From Miniphocaeibacter sp012841535 (GTDB taxonomy: Bacteria > Bacillota > Clostridia > Tissierellales > Peptoniphilaceae): a stretch of 64,000 nucleotides of DNA. Both the position numbers and the translations under genes were made by a program. Of this stretch, positions 33,689 to 41,967 are shown in pieces (the stretch's first letter is position 1; each line of letters begins with the position of its first letter). The notes beneath the pieces are model-generated. The model was not told where the DNA came from, did not search any database, and was given only the letters and a program-made list of their open reading frames with translations. The stretch is taken from NCBI RefSeq assembly GCF_049274025.1, contig NZ_JBASRV010000022.1; one strand, given 5' to 3'.

Positions 33689-34396
33689 ATGCTTCGTATA
33701 GGAATTTGCGACGACTCTAAGGAAGCAAGTTTTACTACTTATTTTGGTCTTGAAAAAATTTTAGAAAATAGAAACATAGAATATGTCATTTATGAATTTT
33801 CCAGCGGGGAAAAATTTATAGAGTGGCATAAGAAAAACAAAAATGAAATTGATTTATTGTTTTTAGATATTGAAATGCCGGGGCTGAACGGAATGGAAAC
33901 AGCCAAGCTAATTAGAGAAGAAAACGACTATTTACAAATAGTATTTCTTACAAGTCATCCTGACTTTGTTTTTGACGGCTACTCAGTTAATGCCTTAGGC
34001 TATTTATTAAAACCTGCTAAGGAAGAGGATTTAAATAAGATTATTACAAGAACACTCTTGAACTTAGATAAAAATGAAGAAGAGGTCTTTACCTGTAAGA
34101 ATATTGACGGAATATACAGAATTCCTAAAAAGGATATCCTATATTTTTATTCAAAGGCTAGGAAGGTAATTTGTGTTACTAGGGAAAATAATTATGAATT
34201 TTATGAAAAATTAAATAATATAGAAGAGAGTATTAAGGGAAATTTTGTTAGAATACACCAAAGATACCTGGTTAATTCAAAGGCAGTAAGGCAAATAAAG
34301 TCCGATACAGTTCTTGTTGACAATATTGAACTACCAGTTAGTAGAACCTACCAAGACAAGGCTGTAATTGAATTAAGTAGAAATCTTTTAAATTGA
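33689..34396 (+). CDS. LytTR-family response regulator (module 2)
   Basis: A 235-residue regulator, the same length as the one at 25255. The receiver has DD at 8-9, Asp60 in FLDIEMPG and the lysine in LLKPA; the LytTR domain contains IPKKDILYFYSKARKV and FVRIHQRYLVNSKAV. ATG 33689 is chosen because AAGGAAGGTG lies just upstream and it matches the start of the paralogue; the frame is open further upstream, but that stretch contains the promoter. The gene stop overlaps the kinase ribosome site, as in module 1. With its kinase broken, this regulator may respond to the module 1 kinase or act without phosphorylation. Confidence 0.9.
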   Translation: MLRIGICDDSKEASFTTYFGLEKILENRNIEYVIYEFSSGEKFIEWHKKNKNEIDLLFLDIEMPGLNGMETAKLIREENDYLQIVFLTSHPDFVFDGYSVNALGYLLKPAKEEDLNKIITRTLLNLDKNEEEVFTCKNIDGIYRIPKKDILYFYSKARKVICVTRENNYEFYEKLNNIEESIKGNFVRIHQRYLVNSKAVRQIKSDTVLVDNIELPVSRTYQDKAVIELSRNLLN

Positions 34397-34403
34397 GGTG
34401 TAT

Positions 34404-35731
34404 ATGTTAGTACTCGATAATATTATTTTAGACCCTATTGTAATTGTTCTTACACTGTTAGCATCATATTTTTTAGTAAAGCTGGTTTCAAAAATAATTC
34501 CTTTTAAAAATAATAAAGCCTTAAAAATATTAGCCTTACTACCTTTTTCCCTATCTATTGGAAGTGTTGATTATCTAGGGGACACAAACATTTTAATTGT
34601 ATTAATTTTTTATATAGTTATTTTCCAGCTGTCCTTTATGGGAAAGGCTACAAACAAATTTATAATATCCTTAATGTTCTACCTACTATTAAGCTCCTTT
34701 AATTTAATTGTAAGTACTATTTTTGTTACTAATGACTTTAAGTTCTTTCCAAATGAAGAATACTTGTATCTTGTAAAGGCTCTTTCTTGGATTATTATTT
34801 CAAATATTTTACTTAAATATATGGGAAATATAGAAGTAAAACTATCTAAAAAATTATGGTTACTGTTAGGTGGATTATCTGCCGGACTATTTTTTATAAT
34901 TATAGGTTTTAGTAATATAGGTTTTGGAGCATTACTGGATATATTTACTGACATTACAAAACCTGAGTATGTAGCCAGTAACTACTATTATGAAGTTCTT
35001 GATATGCTAAATAAAATTGGATATATTATATTTCCCTCGGTGTTTTTATCAACCCTAGCCTTATTCGCAGCCATAAAGGTTTTAATAAAACACGAGGAAC
35101 TTTTAGAAAAAGATGCCTTAGAAAATATAAAGGAAAATTATTATAAGGCTTTACAAAGGGAGCAAAAAACAGTTCGTACTATTAGACATGATATGAAAAA
35201 CCATTTACTTACAGTACAGGCTATGATTGAAAAAAAGACTATAATAAGGCAAATGACTACCTAATAAACCTGACCTCATCTTCCGCCTTTGAAAAGGGAA
35301 GGCAAATTTCTAAAAACAATACTATAAATGCAATTTTAGACAATAAATTGGATTTAATGGAAGAATATAAGATAGAATTTGACTATAGAATATCCGTACC
35401 GGAAAAGTTGGAAATTTCAGATATTGACCTGTCCTCTTTACTGGGCAATGCTTTAGATAATGCCATAGAAGCAAATTTAAAAGCCGATAATAGAAAAATA
35501 ATCTTTAGACTTAGGGTCGACAAGGGACTTTTTATGCTACAGATTAAAAATCCCCTTGGTGAAAATCCTCTTGAAAAAAACGGTACATTTTTAACAACTA
35601 AAAAAGATAAAAAACACCATGGTATAGGCCTTTCCAGTATAAGGGAAACTGTTTTAAAATATGGTGGAAATATAAGTACAATAGTAGAAAATGGAATATT
35701 TGAATTAGTTATTGGCATACCTGTAAATTAA
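34404..35731 (+). pseudogene. GHKL sensor histidine kinase of module 2, frameshifted
   Basis: From ATG 34404 the frame encodes seven hydrophobic segments, a linker and the phospho-acceptor region RTIRHDMKNHLLTVQ, then leaves frame at an A7 tract (35230-35236) and stops soon after. With one more A the sequence continues as DYNKANDYLINLTSS and runs through the ATPase domain (LLGNALDNAIEA, HGIGLSSIRE) to 35731. The repaired length is 442 residues, against 446 for the intact paralogue. As written, the protein would keep the sensor and histidine but lose ATP binding. Slippage at A7 could in principle restore it. Confidence 0.85.
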
Positions 35732-35757
35732 AAAACCTCCGTTCTGGAGGTTTTTTT
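35730..35757 (+). terminator. Terminator after LytTR module 2
   Basis: AAAAAACCTCC and GGAGGTTTTTT form an 11-bp stem with a five-base loop and a T7 tail, starting at the kinase stop codon. Confidence 0.92.
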
Positions 35758-35759
35758 CA

Positions 35760-36155
35760 CTAAATATTATATTTTACAAAACAGGTTCCCCTAGTTTCTT
35801 CAATTTACATCATTCCTACAGGCAAGTAAAATTTCTTAGTTCTTTCTTCATCGTCGGTTATTAGGACATTTTGTCTAATATTTTCAAATTTCTTTAATGC
35901 TCTTTCTATTAAATTAGTTCCTATTCCTAGTCTTTGATATTTTGGATTTACTAAAATATCCTGAATATACATAATTGAATAACCATCACCTATTAGTTTA
36001 TTTTCATAATAAGCTGACATATACCAATAAGAATTTTCCAAAATATTTTCCATTACTTCCATGTTTTGCCTATAAGCTATCCAACTGACAGAATTATATA
36101 ATTCAACTAATTCCTCTATTCCTATTTTGTTATTTTCTAAAAATTTTATTTTCAT
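35760..36155 (-). pseudogene. GNAT-family N-acetyltransferase with an in-frame stop and internal deletion
   Basis: From ATG 36155 (behind AGGAGG) the protein shows a GNAT core: YIQDILVNPKYQRLGIGTNL (about residues 63-82) and KKFYLPVGMM, where TAA at 35805-35807 stops it at 116 residues. Reading on in the same frame gives IEETRGTCFVKYNI and a TAG at 35760, the usual tail of this GNAT subgroup. The join ENKLIGDGYS also lacks about six residues that normally connect the two strands before the CoA loop. Both defects suggest a decaying gene. A truncated but active enzyme is possible, since the CoA loop is complete. Confidence 0.6.
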
Positions 36156-36229
36156 TTTCCCTCCTAAGTTAATAAATATAAATTTATAACTTAGTTCTTA
36201 ATTTATCCATAGAAACTCCTTATTTTCAC

Positions 36230-36589
36230 TTAATATACTACTTTAAATTCTTCTAGTCTATTATTTATTGACTGTTCTTTTTCTTCTATATTATCAATTC
36301 TAATTCTCTGTTTATTTTTCATGTCATCAATTAGAAATTCAATTTTTTCCCTTGGTCCTTGTACCTCAGCCTCTACTCTACCATCACTTAGATTTTTAAC
36401 CCAACCGACTAGTTCTAATTCCTGGGCCAGCAACATAAATTGAAATCTAAATCCTACTCCTTGTACATTTCCGGAAAATTTAAAGTTTTTATTCACTATT
36501 TCCGAATCTGAAAATTTTGGTATTTCAGTATTATCTACTTGGTTTTCTATATATTTTTTCTTTAATCTTTTTATAAAATCCTTAACCAT
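36230..36589 (-). CDS. Acylphosphatase
   Basis: A 119-residue protein with a C-terminal acylphosphatase domain (about residues 33-119). The phosphate cradle is GNVQGVGFRFQ (40-50), giving catalytic Arg48, and Asn66 lies in VKNLSDGRVE. It hydrolyses acyl phosphates such as acetyl or carbamoyl phosphate. The domain is usually about 90 residues; here a basic 30-residue extension precedes it (FIKRLKKKYIENQ). AAGGAGG before ATG 36589 supports this longer start. It has no clear operon partner. Acetyl phosphate or carbamoyl phosphate, the latter made by the nearby arginine pathway, are possible substrates. Confidence 0.88.
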   Translation of the reverse strand: MVKDFIKRLKKKYIENQVDNTEIPKFSDSEIVNKNFKFSGNVQGVGFRFQFMLLAQELELVGWVKNLSDGRVEAEVQGPREKIEFLIDDMKNKQRIRIDNIEEKEQSINNRLEEFKVVY

Positions 36590-36693
36590 ATTGTCCTCCT
36601 TAGTGAATAATAACTTCTTTTCCTCTATTTTAATTTAATATAGACTTACTGTCTAGTTCTTAGCAATATTCTATACTGAGTTAATTATTAAAA

Positions 36694-36719
36694 AAGAGCA
36701 GAAATAATATTCTACTCTT
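36694..36719 (-). terminator. Terminator after the sensor kinase gene
   Basis: AAGAGCAGAA and TTCTACTCTT form a 10-bp stem (one G-T/A-C mismatch) with a six-base loop, followed on the minus strand by TTTTTT. The stem shares AGAGCAGAA with the terminator at 44307. Confidence 0.78.
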
Positions 36720-36748
36720 ATAAAACCTAATTTTATAGACATTTATAT

Positions 36749-37666
36749 TTATTTTTTAAAATATATTTCTATTGTAAATTCATTATTTTCATAATTTGCA
36801 TCTATTTTCCCATTTTGTAAAATTACTAGTTCCTTTACTATATAAAGTCCTAAGCCAAACCTACCGGCTTCCCTAAAATCACGTCCCATAAAGGTACGGT
36901 CAAATATTTTGTCGATAGTTTTTTCATTAATATTGTTGCTATTGTTTTTAGCAATTATTTTTAAGTACTCCTCTTCTTCTACTATTTCCAATTTAAAATA
37001 GGTATTAGCATAGGTAAGGGCATTTTGTACTAAATTTATAAAAATCCTGCTTATTGCTCTTCTATCTAGTAAAATCTTGGGAATATTTTCTTCTATTTTA
37101 ATTTCAACATCTATATTCTTATTAGTAAAGTCTTCATAAAATGGAATTATATTCTCCACTGCAACTTCATATAGGGAAAGTGGCTCTAATTCTATTTTAT
37201 AATCCTCTGACTCATACTTAGATATTTCATAAAAGGCTTCAACTGTATCGGTTAATATATTAATTTTATTATTTATTATATGAATATACTCTTCTTTTTC
37301 CTCTTCTGAAATGTTACCATCTTGAATTAATTCAACAAAGCCCTTAATTGAAGTAACAGGAGTTCTAAAGTCATGGGAAAGATTTGTTACTTCTTCTTTA
37401 AATTTAAGATTTTGTTTTTTTATCTCTTTCCGATTTTTTATATTTCCTTCTATTAGCTTATTTAATTCTTCTATTAATTCTGTAGATGAGTCCGATAAAT
37501 CTAGAGAAGTTAATAATTTATTAGAATCTTCTAACAATCTAATTTCTTTAATCTGCCTTGTTATGTTTTTTATATTTTTCTTATTAATATATAGCTTAAA
37601 AAACAAATAGACTATTATTATAAGTAAAACTATATATGTTATTATATGGTAATTTATTTTTACCAC
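36749..37666 (-). CDS. Sensor histidine kinase (HisKA/HATPase), short membrane type
   Basis: A 305-residue kinase with one N-terminal membrane helix (about residues 8-28), a coiled linker, a HisKA domain with His98 in NLSHDFRTPVTS, and a HATPase domain with NLVQNALTYA (about 213-222) and FGLGLYIVKE. It has no extracellular sensor domain, as in kinases that sense through a partner transporter. The OmpR regulator at 41245 is its likely partner, at the other end of the same minus-strand cluster. No ATG is available at the start; GTG 37666 is used, although it overlaps the AGAGGTGG ribosome site, so the start is uncertain. Confidence 0.85.
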   Translation of the reverse strand: MVKINYHIITYIVLLIIIVYLFFKLYINKKNIKNITRQIKEIRLLEDSNKLLTSLDLSDSSTELIEELNKLIEGNIKNRKEIKKQNLKFKEEVTNLSHDFRTPVTSIKGFVELIQDGNISEEEKEEYIHIINNKINILTDTVEAFYEISKYESEDYKIELEPLSLYEVAVENIIPFYEDFTNKNIDVEIKIEENIPKILLDRRAISRIFINLVQNALTYANTYFKLEIVEEEEYLKIIAKNNSNNINEKTIDKIFDRTFMGRDFREAGRFGLGLYIVKELVILQNGKIDANYENNEFTIEIYFKK

Positions 37667-37682
37667 CTCTTAGTAGTTATTT
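37660..37682. repeat. 23-bp direct repeat, copy 1
   Basis: The sequence TTACCACCTCTTA-G-TAGTTATTT recurs at 38281-38303 with one change (G to A). It covers the ribosome-site region of the kinase gene. The two copies bracket the GNAT gene at 37741-38268, which suggests that gene was inserted or duplicated in here. Confidence 0.7.
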
Positions 37683-37740
37683 AATATACTATAAAAGACT
37701 TATTTTTTTAATATCTTTTTGTAATTTAAACTCTAATTAT

Positions 37741-38268
37741 TTATAGAAGTTTTTCATATAGTTTAAACCATTTTAAACCATAACTTTCCAGTCCTAAGTC
37801 AACTGTTGATATATATGTATATCCACAACGTTCATATAATTTAATTGCTGGTATATTTTTTTCGTAAACATCCAATCTAATAGACTTTATATTATTTCTA
37901 CGTCCATAATTTTCAGCAAATTCCATTAATTTATATCCAATGCCTTTTTTAAAAAAAGAAGGATGAACTACTAATGTATGCACAACAAGTATAGAAGTAT
38001 AATCATTATCATATTTCCATTTTCCATAAGAATATCCTTTTTCTGGATTATGGTTTAATATAATTGAACCAATTATCTTGTTATTAATTCTAGCTATAAA
38101 TAAATTATTATTTTTTATTCCTTCCTTTGCATTGTTTCGTGTTGGATATACACCTTTTTTCCATCCAGGATAATTTACACCTACTTCAAGGCTATCATTT
38201 AAATCGTTATATAGATTTTCTATTTCATTTAAATCTGAATAAACACCATGTTCTATTTTTATATCCAT
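37741..38268 (-). CDS. GNAT-family N-acetyltransferase
   Basis: A 175-residue GNAT protein. The CoA-binding segment is VVHPSFFKKGIGYKLMEFAE (about residues 105-124), preceded by the strand ILVVHTLVV, and RLDVYEKNIPAIKLYERCGY (about 138-157) is the conserved late motif. ATG 38268 lies 6 bases after GGAG; an in-frame TTG upstream is rejected. The gene is bracketed by a 23-bp direct repeat and sits inside a transporter/two-component cluster, so it may have arrived later. The acetylated substrate is unknown; toxin or antibiotic modification would suit the setting but is not shown. Confidence 0.88.
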   Translation of the reverse strand: MDIKIEHGVYSDLNEIENLYNDLNDSLEVGVNYPGWKKGVYPTRNNAKEGIKNNNLFIARINNKIIGSIILNHNPEKGYSYGKWKYDNDYTSILVVHTLVVHPSFFKKGIGYKLMEFAENYGRRNNIKSIRLDVYEKNIPAIKLYERCGYTYISTVDLGLESYGLKWFKLYEKLL

Positions 38269-38280
38269 TTTTTTCTCCAA

Positions 38281-38303
38281 TTACCACCTCTTAATAGTTA
38301 TTT
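38281..38303. repeat. 23-bp direct repeat, copy 2
   Basis: The second copy of the repeat at 37660-37682, with A at the one variable position. On the minus strand it lies between the two GNAT genes and contains an AGAGGTGG that looks like a displaced ribosome site for the kinase gene. Confidence 0.7.
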
Positions 38304-38307
38304 CAAT

Positions 38308-38712
38308 TTATAATACTTTTTCCATAATAATTTCATAGGGCTCATCTAACAAAGTAAATCCACCAATAGCCATATAGCCTAGTTTATTAAAAAAATGTTG
38401 AGAATATTCCCTTGATACAGTAGATGTCATAACTAGTTTATGCCCTAGTTCTTTCATGTTTTCTTCCCAATATAAAACCATTTTTCTACCATATCCTTTT
38501 TTACGATATTTTTCTAAAATATACAACATATTCATAAATGGTATTTTATCCCAAAAAAGATTATATCGTAACCAGCCGATTAATTCTTTATTTTCTTCTA
38601 TTATATATACTCTGGAAAGATTAATTAAATTCTCTAATTCGCTTTTAACAATATATTTATCATTTTCCAGTAATATTTCAATATCACTAATAACTGCTTT
38701 ACTTATTTTCAT
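38308..38712 (-). CDS. GNAT-family N-acetyltransferase
   Basis: A 134-residue GNAT protein. The CoA loop is LEKYRKKGYGRKMVLYWEE (about residues 67-85), after the strand NMLYI; the late segment is EYSQHFFNKLGYMAIGGF. It differs from the other GNAT copies in the window in sequence and length, so it is not a recent duplicate. It starts 26 bases after the ABC-2 permease gene on the same strand and is probably part of that transcript. GGGGA precedes the ATG. Substrate unknown. Confidence 0.85.
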   Translation of the reverse strand: MKISKAVISDIEILLENDKYIVKSELENLINLSRVYIIEENKELIGWLRYNLFWDKIPFMNMLYILEKYRKKGYGRKMVLYWEENMKELGHKLVMTSTVSREYSQHFFNKLGYMAIGGFTLLDEPYEIIMEKVL

Positions 38713-38737
38713 ATTTTCCCCTGTAGTCTACATAAAA

Positions 38738-39487
38738 TTAAAAATCTTTTTTCTTGAATTTCCTATAACCTATTATTAATACTACTGTTGTTATTATTAT
38801 ACCTGTTATCCAGACTTGTGACATAAATACAACATTTTTGTTTCCTAAATACTCTAAATTATTTAAAAATATTGTATAGGGCAAATATCCAAGAATTTTA
38901 GTTAACGGTTTAAAAATATCTGTAAATAAATTTAGTATAGGCTCTAATACTCCATATACAAATAATAAGAATATTATAGTAGATGAATTTTTTATTTGAG
39001 ATATTCCAAAAGTATATGATATTGCAAAGGCCGATATTAAAATTGGTAACATATTCAATAAAGCCATTATATAATTTTTTATTCCTGGATCTTCTGTTCC
39101 TTTAAAAAATACCTGTCCTAAAATAATAGTTAGACCTACTAGAATTATTCCCAATAGGATGTAGTATCCTGTTCCTATGAGAAATTTTGACCAAAAGATT
39201 ATACTTCTACTTACTCCACCATGTATTGATGATTTTATAATATTTAAATCCTTTCCTAAAAGTATATTGGAAACAATAAAACCAAGCATTATTATTAATG
39301 GTCCTTCACCAACTACATTTCTATATAAAAACATAATATTGTTATATTCAAAGGTAGTGCTACCCTTACCAGCTATATTTAATACTATTACAAAGGATAT
39401 TATTAAAATAGATGTTATTGCCAATAATATTCCATAGGTTTTCTTTCTATTAAATCTATAAATTTCACTTTTCATGTAATTAATCAT
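38738..39487 (-). CDS. ABC-2-type permease of an immunity-like transporter (second subunit)
   Basis: A 249-residue membrane protein with six hydrophobic segments and the start KSEIYRFNRKKTYG. It is a paralogue of the next gene upstream, which starts KSEIYRFNNKKTY. Paired permeases of about 250 residues with one ATPase match the lantibiotic-immunity type (NisEG/SpaEG-like) or bacitracin exporters. SVHGGVSRSIIFWSKFL-like text (residues about 84-100, SSIHGGVSRSIIF) is the coupling loop. The ribosome site AGGTAA is modest. The exported compound is unknown. Confidence 0.82.
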   Translation of the reverse strand: MINYMKSEIYRFNRKKTYGILLAITSILIISFVIVLNIAGKGSTTFEYNNIMFLYRNVVGEGPLIIMLGFIVSNILLGKDLNIIKSSIHGGVSRSIIFWSKFLIGTGYYILLGIILVGLTIILGQVFFKGTEDPGIKNYIMALLNMLPILISAFAISYTFGISQIKNSSTIIFLLFVYGVLEPILNLFTDIFKPLTKILGYLPYTIFLNNLEYLGNKNVVFMSQVWITGIIITTVVLIIGYRKFKKKDF

Positions 39488-39496
39488 TTTATTTAC

Positions 39497-40240
39497 CTAA
39501 AAATCTTTCTTTTTATATTTGCTATATCCTATAAAAAATACAATTGAAAATATTCCTATTCCAACTAACCAAGCCCGTGGCATGAAAATAATTTCTTCTT
39601 TTACAAAATTAGCCTTTATTGTATCTGATATGCCCTTAGGACTTATATTGTATATTTTCTCTATAATAATATTTAGTGAAGATGCGGCACTTAAAATAGC
39701 ACCTAGAAATTCGTATATTACCAATATAAAGAGTAGGGCAAATCTATTTCCAAATATTCCTAATACATGGGCTATAGCTAATACAGATATTTTTATTGGA
39801 AACATGTTTACTAGGGAGACAAGATATAGTTTAAAATCATTAATATTGAAATTACCTATAAGAACAACTCCTATTATAAAGCTAACTATTATTATTAATA
39901 TTTCTAGTATTGTAAAGGATATTAAGGATATCTTAAATTTGTCTTTAAAAATTCTTTCCCTTGTAATTCCTGAATTAATTGAAGCCTTAACTACTCCTAT
40001 GTCCTTGCCAAGTAAAATATCGGCAATAATTACAGCAGCTACATACATAAATGTATCCTGTGACATTACTATTCCAAAAAAGACCAAGCTTGTTAAGGGC
40101 TCTTTTACTGTATACTTTATATTGGAAAATACAATCCCCATTGCTACTAGGACTACTAAAGAAAGAAGAACTATTGCTGTATTCCTATAGGTTTTCTTAT
40201 TATTAAAACGGTATATTTCACTTTTTATATAATTATTCAT
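39497..40240 (-). CDS. ABC-2-type permease of an immunity-like transporter (first subunit)
   Basis: A 247-residue membrane protein with six hydrophobic segments, paralogous to its downstream neighbour throughout (KSEIYRF start, ASINSGITRERIFKDKF coupling loop, FIGYSKYKKKDF end). ATG 40240 lies behind GGTGGGAAAAG and overlaps the end of the ATPase gene by 8 bases, which shows tight coupling. Both permeases end in the same KKKDF tail, a sign of gene duplication. Together with the ATPase they would expel a membrane-active peptide or similar agent. Confidence 0.82.
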   Translation of the reverse strand: MNNYIKSEIYRFNNKKTYRNTAIVLLSLVVLVAMGIVFSNIKYTVKEPLTSLVFFGIVMSQDTFMYVAAVIIADILLGKDIGVVKASINSGITRERIFKDKFKISLISFTILEILIIIVSFIIGVVLIGNFNINDFKLYLVSLVNMFPIKISVLAIAHVLGIFGNRFALLFILVIYEFLGAILSAASSLNIIIEKIYNISPKGISDTIKANFVKEEIIFMPRAWLVGIGIFSIVFFIGYSKYKKKDF

Positions 40241-41152
40241 AACTTTTCCCACCTATTAAGTCTAGAAAATACTCTTCTAAATTTTCCCCCTCAATTGTAA
40301 AGTTATATATTAAAATTCCATTACTTGCTAATTTAGCATTAATTTCAGGCGATTTTTCTAGTAAGTTATAGATAATTATTTCTGAATCTGCTAAAACCTT
40401 ATATTCAATTCCTGTAAATTCACATTCTAACACCTGAGTGGCTTTAGCTGTATTGTCTACCTTAAATTTTATAGCCTTACGACTTGTAGAATATAACACT
40501 TCCTTACTTAAATCCTTAACTATTTCCCCATCTTTTACAAAAACAAACCTAGTTCCTATAGCTTCTATTTCTGTAAGAATATGGCTTGAAATCATAATTG
40601 TAACATTATTTTCCCTATTGAGTTTAAGTAATAATCTTTTAATATCATTTCTTCCTTCAGGGTCCAGTCCATTTGTTGGTTCATCTAATATTAAACAATC
40701 CGGCTTGTTCATTAAACTTAAAGCCAGCCCCAACCTTTGTTTCATTCCCATAGAATATTCTTTAAATTTTTTCTTACTTCCATGTTCTAACTCTACTATA
40801 CTAAGCATTTTACTAACTATATTTTTTCCGGAATTCCCTTTTGTATTCTAAAATACTCTAAATTTTGCTCAGCTGTAAAGTCTCCAAAAAACTCCGGTGC
40901 CTCTATCATAAATCCTATTCGTTTTCTTGCTTCTAATATTTCCTTACCTGTTTTATTAAATATTTCCATTTCTCCAGATGAAGGAAAGATTTGGCCTGAT
41001 AAAGATTTGAAAAAAGTAGATTTTCCAGCTCCGTTTTTCCCAATTATGCCACAGATTTCCCCTTGTTTTAATTCAAAAGAAAAATCCTTTATGGCATAAA
41101 ATTCATTATATTTTTTGCTTAATTTTCTTGTTTTTATTATAATATTTTGCAT
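40233..41152 (-). pseudogene. ABC transporter ATP-binding protein, frameshifted
   Basis: From ATG 41152 the frame gives an ATPase with Walker A GKNGAGKST (about residues 38-46) and the Q-loop region, then stops after GIPEKI at residue 111. The rest (SMGMKQRLGLAL signature, LILDEPTNGLDP Walker B, SSHIL switch) is in another frame ending at 40233. One extra A in the A6 tract (minus-strand reading of 40822-40827) joins them as PEKNIVSKMLSIVEL, matching lantibiotic-immunity ATPases. The repaired length is 306 residues. As written the transporter has no working ATPase, unless slippage restores the frame. The second part could start at an ATG at 40808 but would lack Walker A. Confidence 0.85.
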
Positions 41153-41244
41153 TTTATATCTCCCTTTTTTATCTTAATTTCATTATAGGGAAATATTGTT
41201 TAAAAAGCTTTAAGTAAATCTTAAAGAATTCATAAGGATTAATA

Positions 41245-41925
41245 TTAATCTAAAATAAATCCTATTCCCCAAACGGTTTTAATATATTCATCTTTTGTTA
41301 CTTTTAAAAACTTCTTTCTTATATTGGATATATGTACACTAATTGTATTGTCATCTCCTAAATACAAGCCCTTACCAATTTTTTCGAAAATATCCCTTTT
41401 AGAAAAAACCCTTTTAGGATTTTCCATTAAAAGTTGTAAAATATCGAATTCAGAAATAGTTAAGTCCATAGAATTTTCTTTTAATTTTACAATTCTTTGT
41501 TTTTTGTCTAATTTTAAATCTTTCCAAATTAAAATATTCTCTTCTTTGTTAATTGTAGTTTCCCCTCTTCTAAGTTGTACTTCTACTCTTGCCTTTACCT
41601 CTTCTTTAGCAAAAGGCTTAGTGATATAATCATCTGCACCTAAACGAAGTAGTCCTACCTTATCATCTAAAGTGGATTTTGCAGAAATTATTATAACAGG
41701 AACTGATGAAATTTCCCTTAGTTCTCTTAAAAATTCCTCTCCGTTTATTCCCGGCAACATTAAGTCCAGTAAGATTAAATCAAATTTACCAGTCTGAAAT
41801 TGTAAAAGCCCCTCTGTTCCAGAATAGGCTGAAGTAGAAACTACTCCTAAGTCCTCTAATATTTTACTTAGTAAGATATTTATTTCAACATCGTCTTCTA
41901 TTATTAAAACTCTTTTATTTTCCAT
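41245..41925 (-). CDS. OmpR-family response regulator
   Basis: A 226-residue regulator. The receiver domain (1-120) has EDD at 10-12, phospho-acceptor Asp54 in ILLDLMLPG and Lys in YITKPF. The winged-helix domain (about 130-226) ends with the usual HISNIRKKF and VWGIGFILD. It is the first gene of the minus-strand cluster that includes the ABC-2 transporter and the kinase at 36749, and it probably controls that cluster. AGGAGCG precedes the ATG. The separation of regulator and kinase by five genes is unusual for such units. Confidence 0.92.
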   Translation of the reverse strand: MENKRVLIIEDDVEINILLSKILEDLGVVSTSAYSGTEGLLQFQTGKFDLILLDLMLPGINGEEFLRELREISSVPVIIISAKSTLDDKVGLLRLGADDYITKPFAKEEVKARVEVQLRRGETTINKEENILIWKDLKLDKKQRIVKLKENSMDLTISEFDILQLLMENPKRVFSKRDIFEKIGKGLYLGDDNTISVHISNIRKKFLKVTKDEYIKTVWGIGFILD

Positions 41926-41967
41926 AATAATCGCTCCTAACTAATATATAAATATTAGCATAAAAAA

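Noticed and set aside
39519..40190. 223-codon plus-strand frame opposite the ABC-2 permease gene
   Set aside because: It lies wholly inside the minus-strand permease, which has a clear family match and start; the antisense product resembles nothing and has no ribosome site.
40233..40808. Separate 191-residue ATPase gene starting at ATG 40808
   Set aside because: It lacks Walker A and continues exactly where the upstream frame breaks at an A6 tract, so it is better read as the second half of one frameshifted gene.
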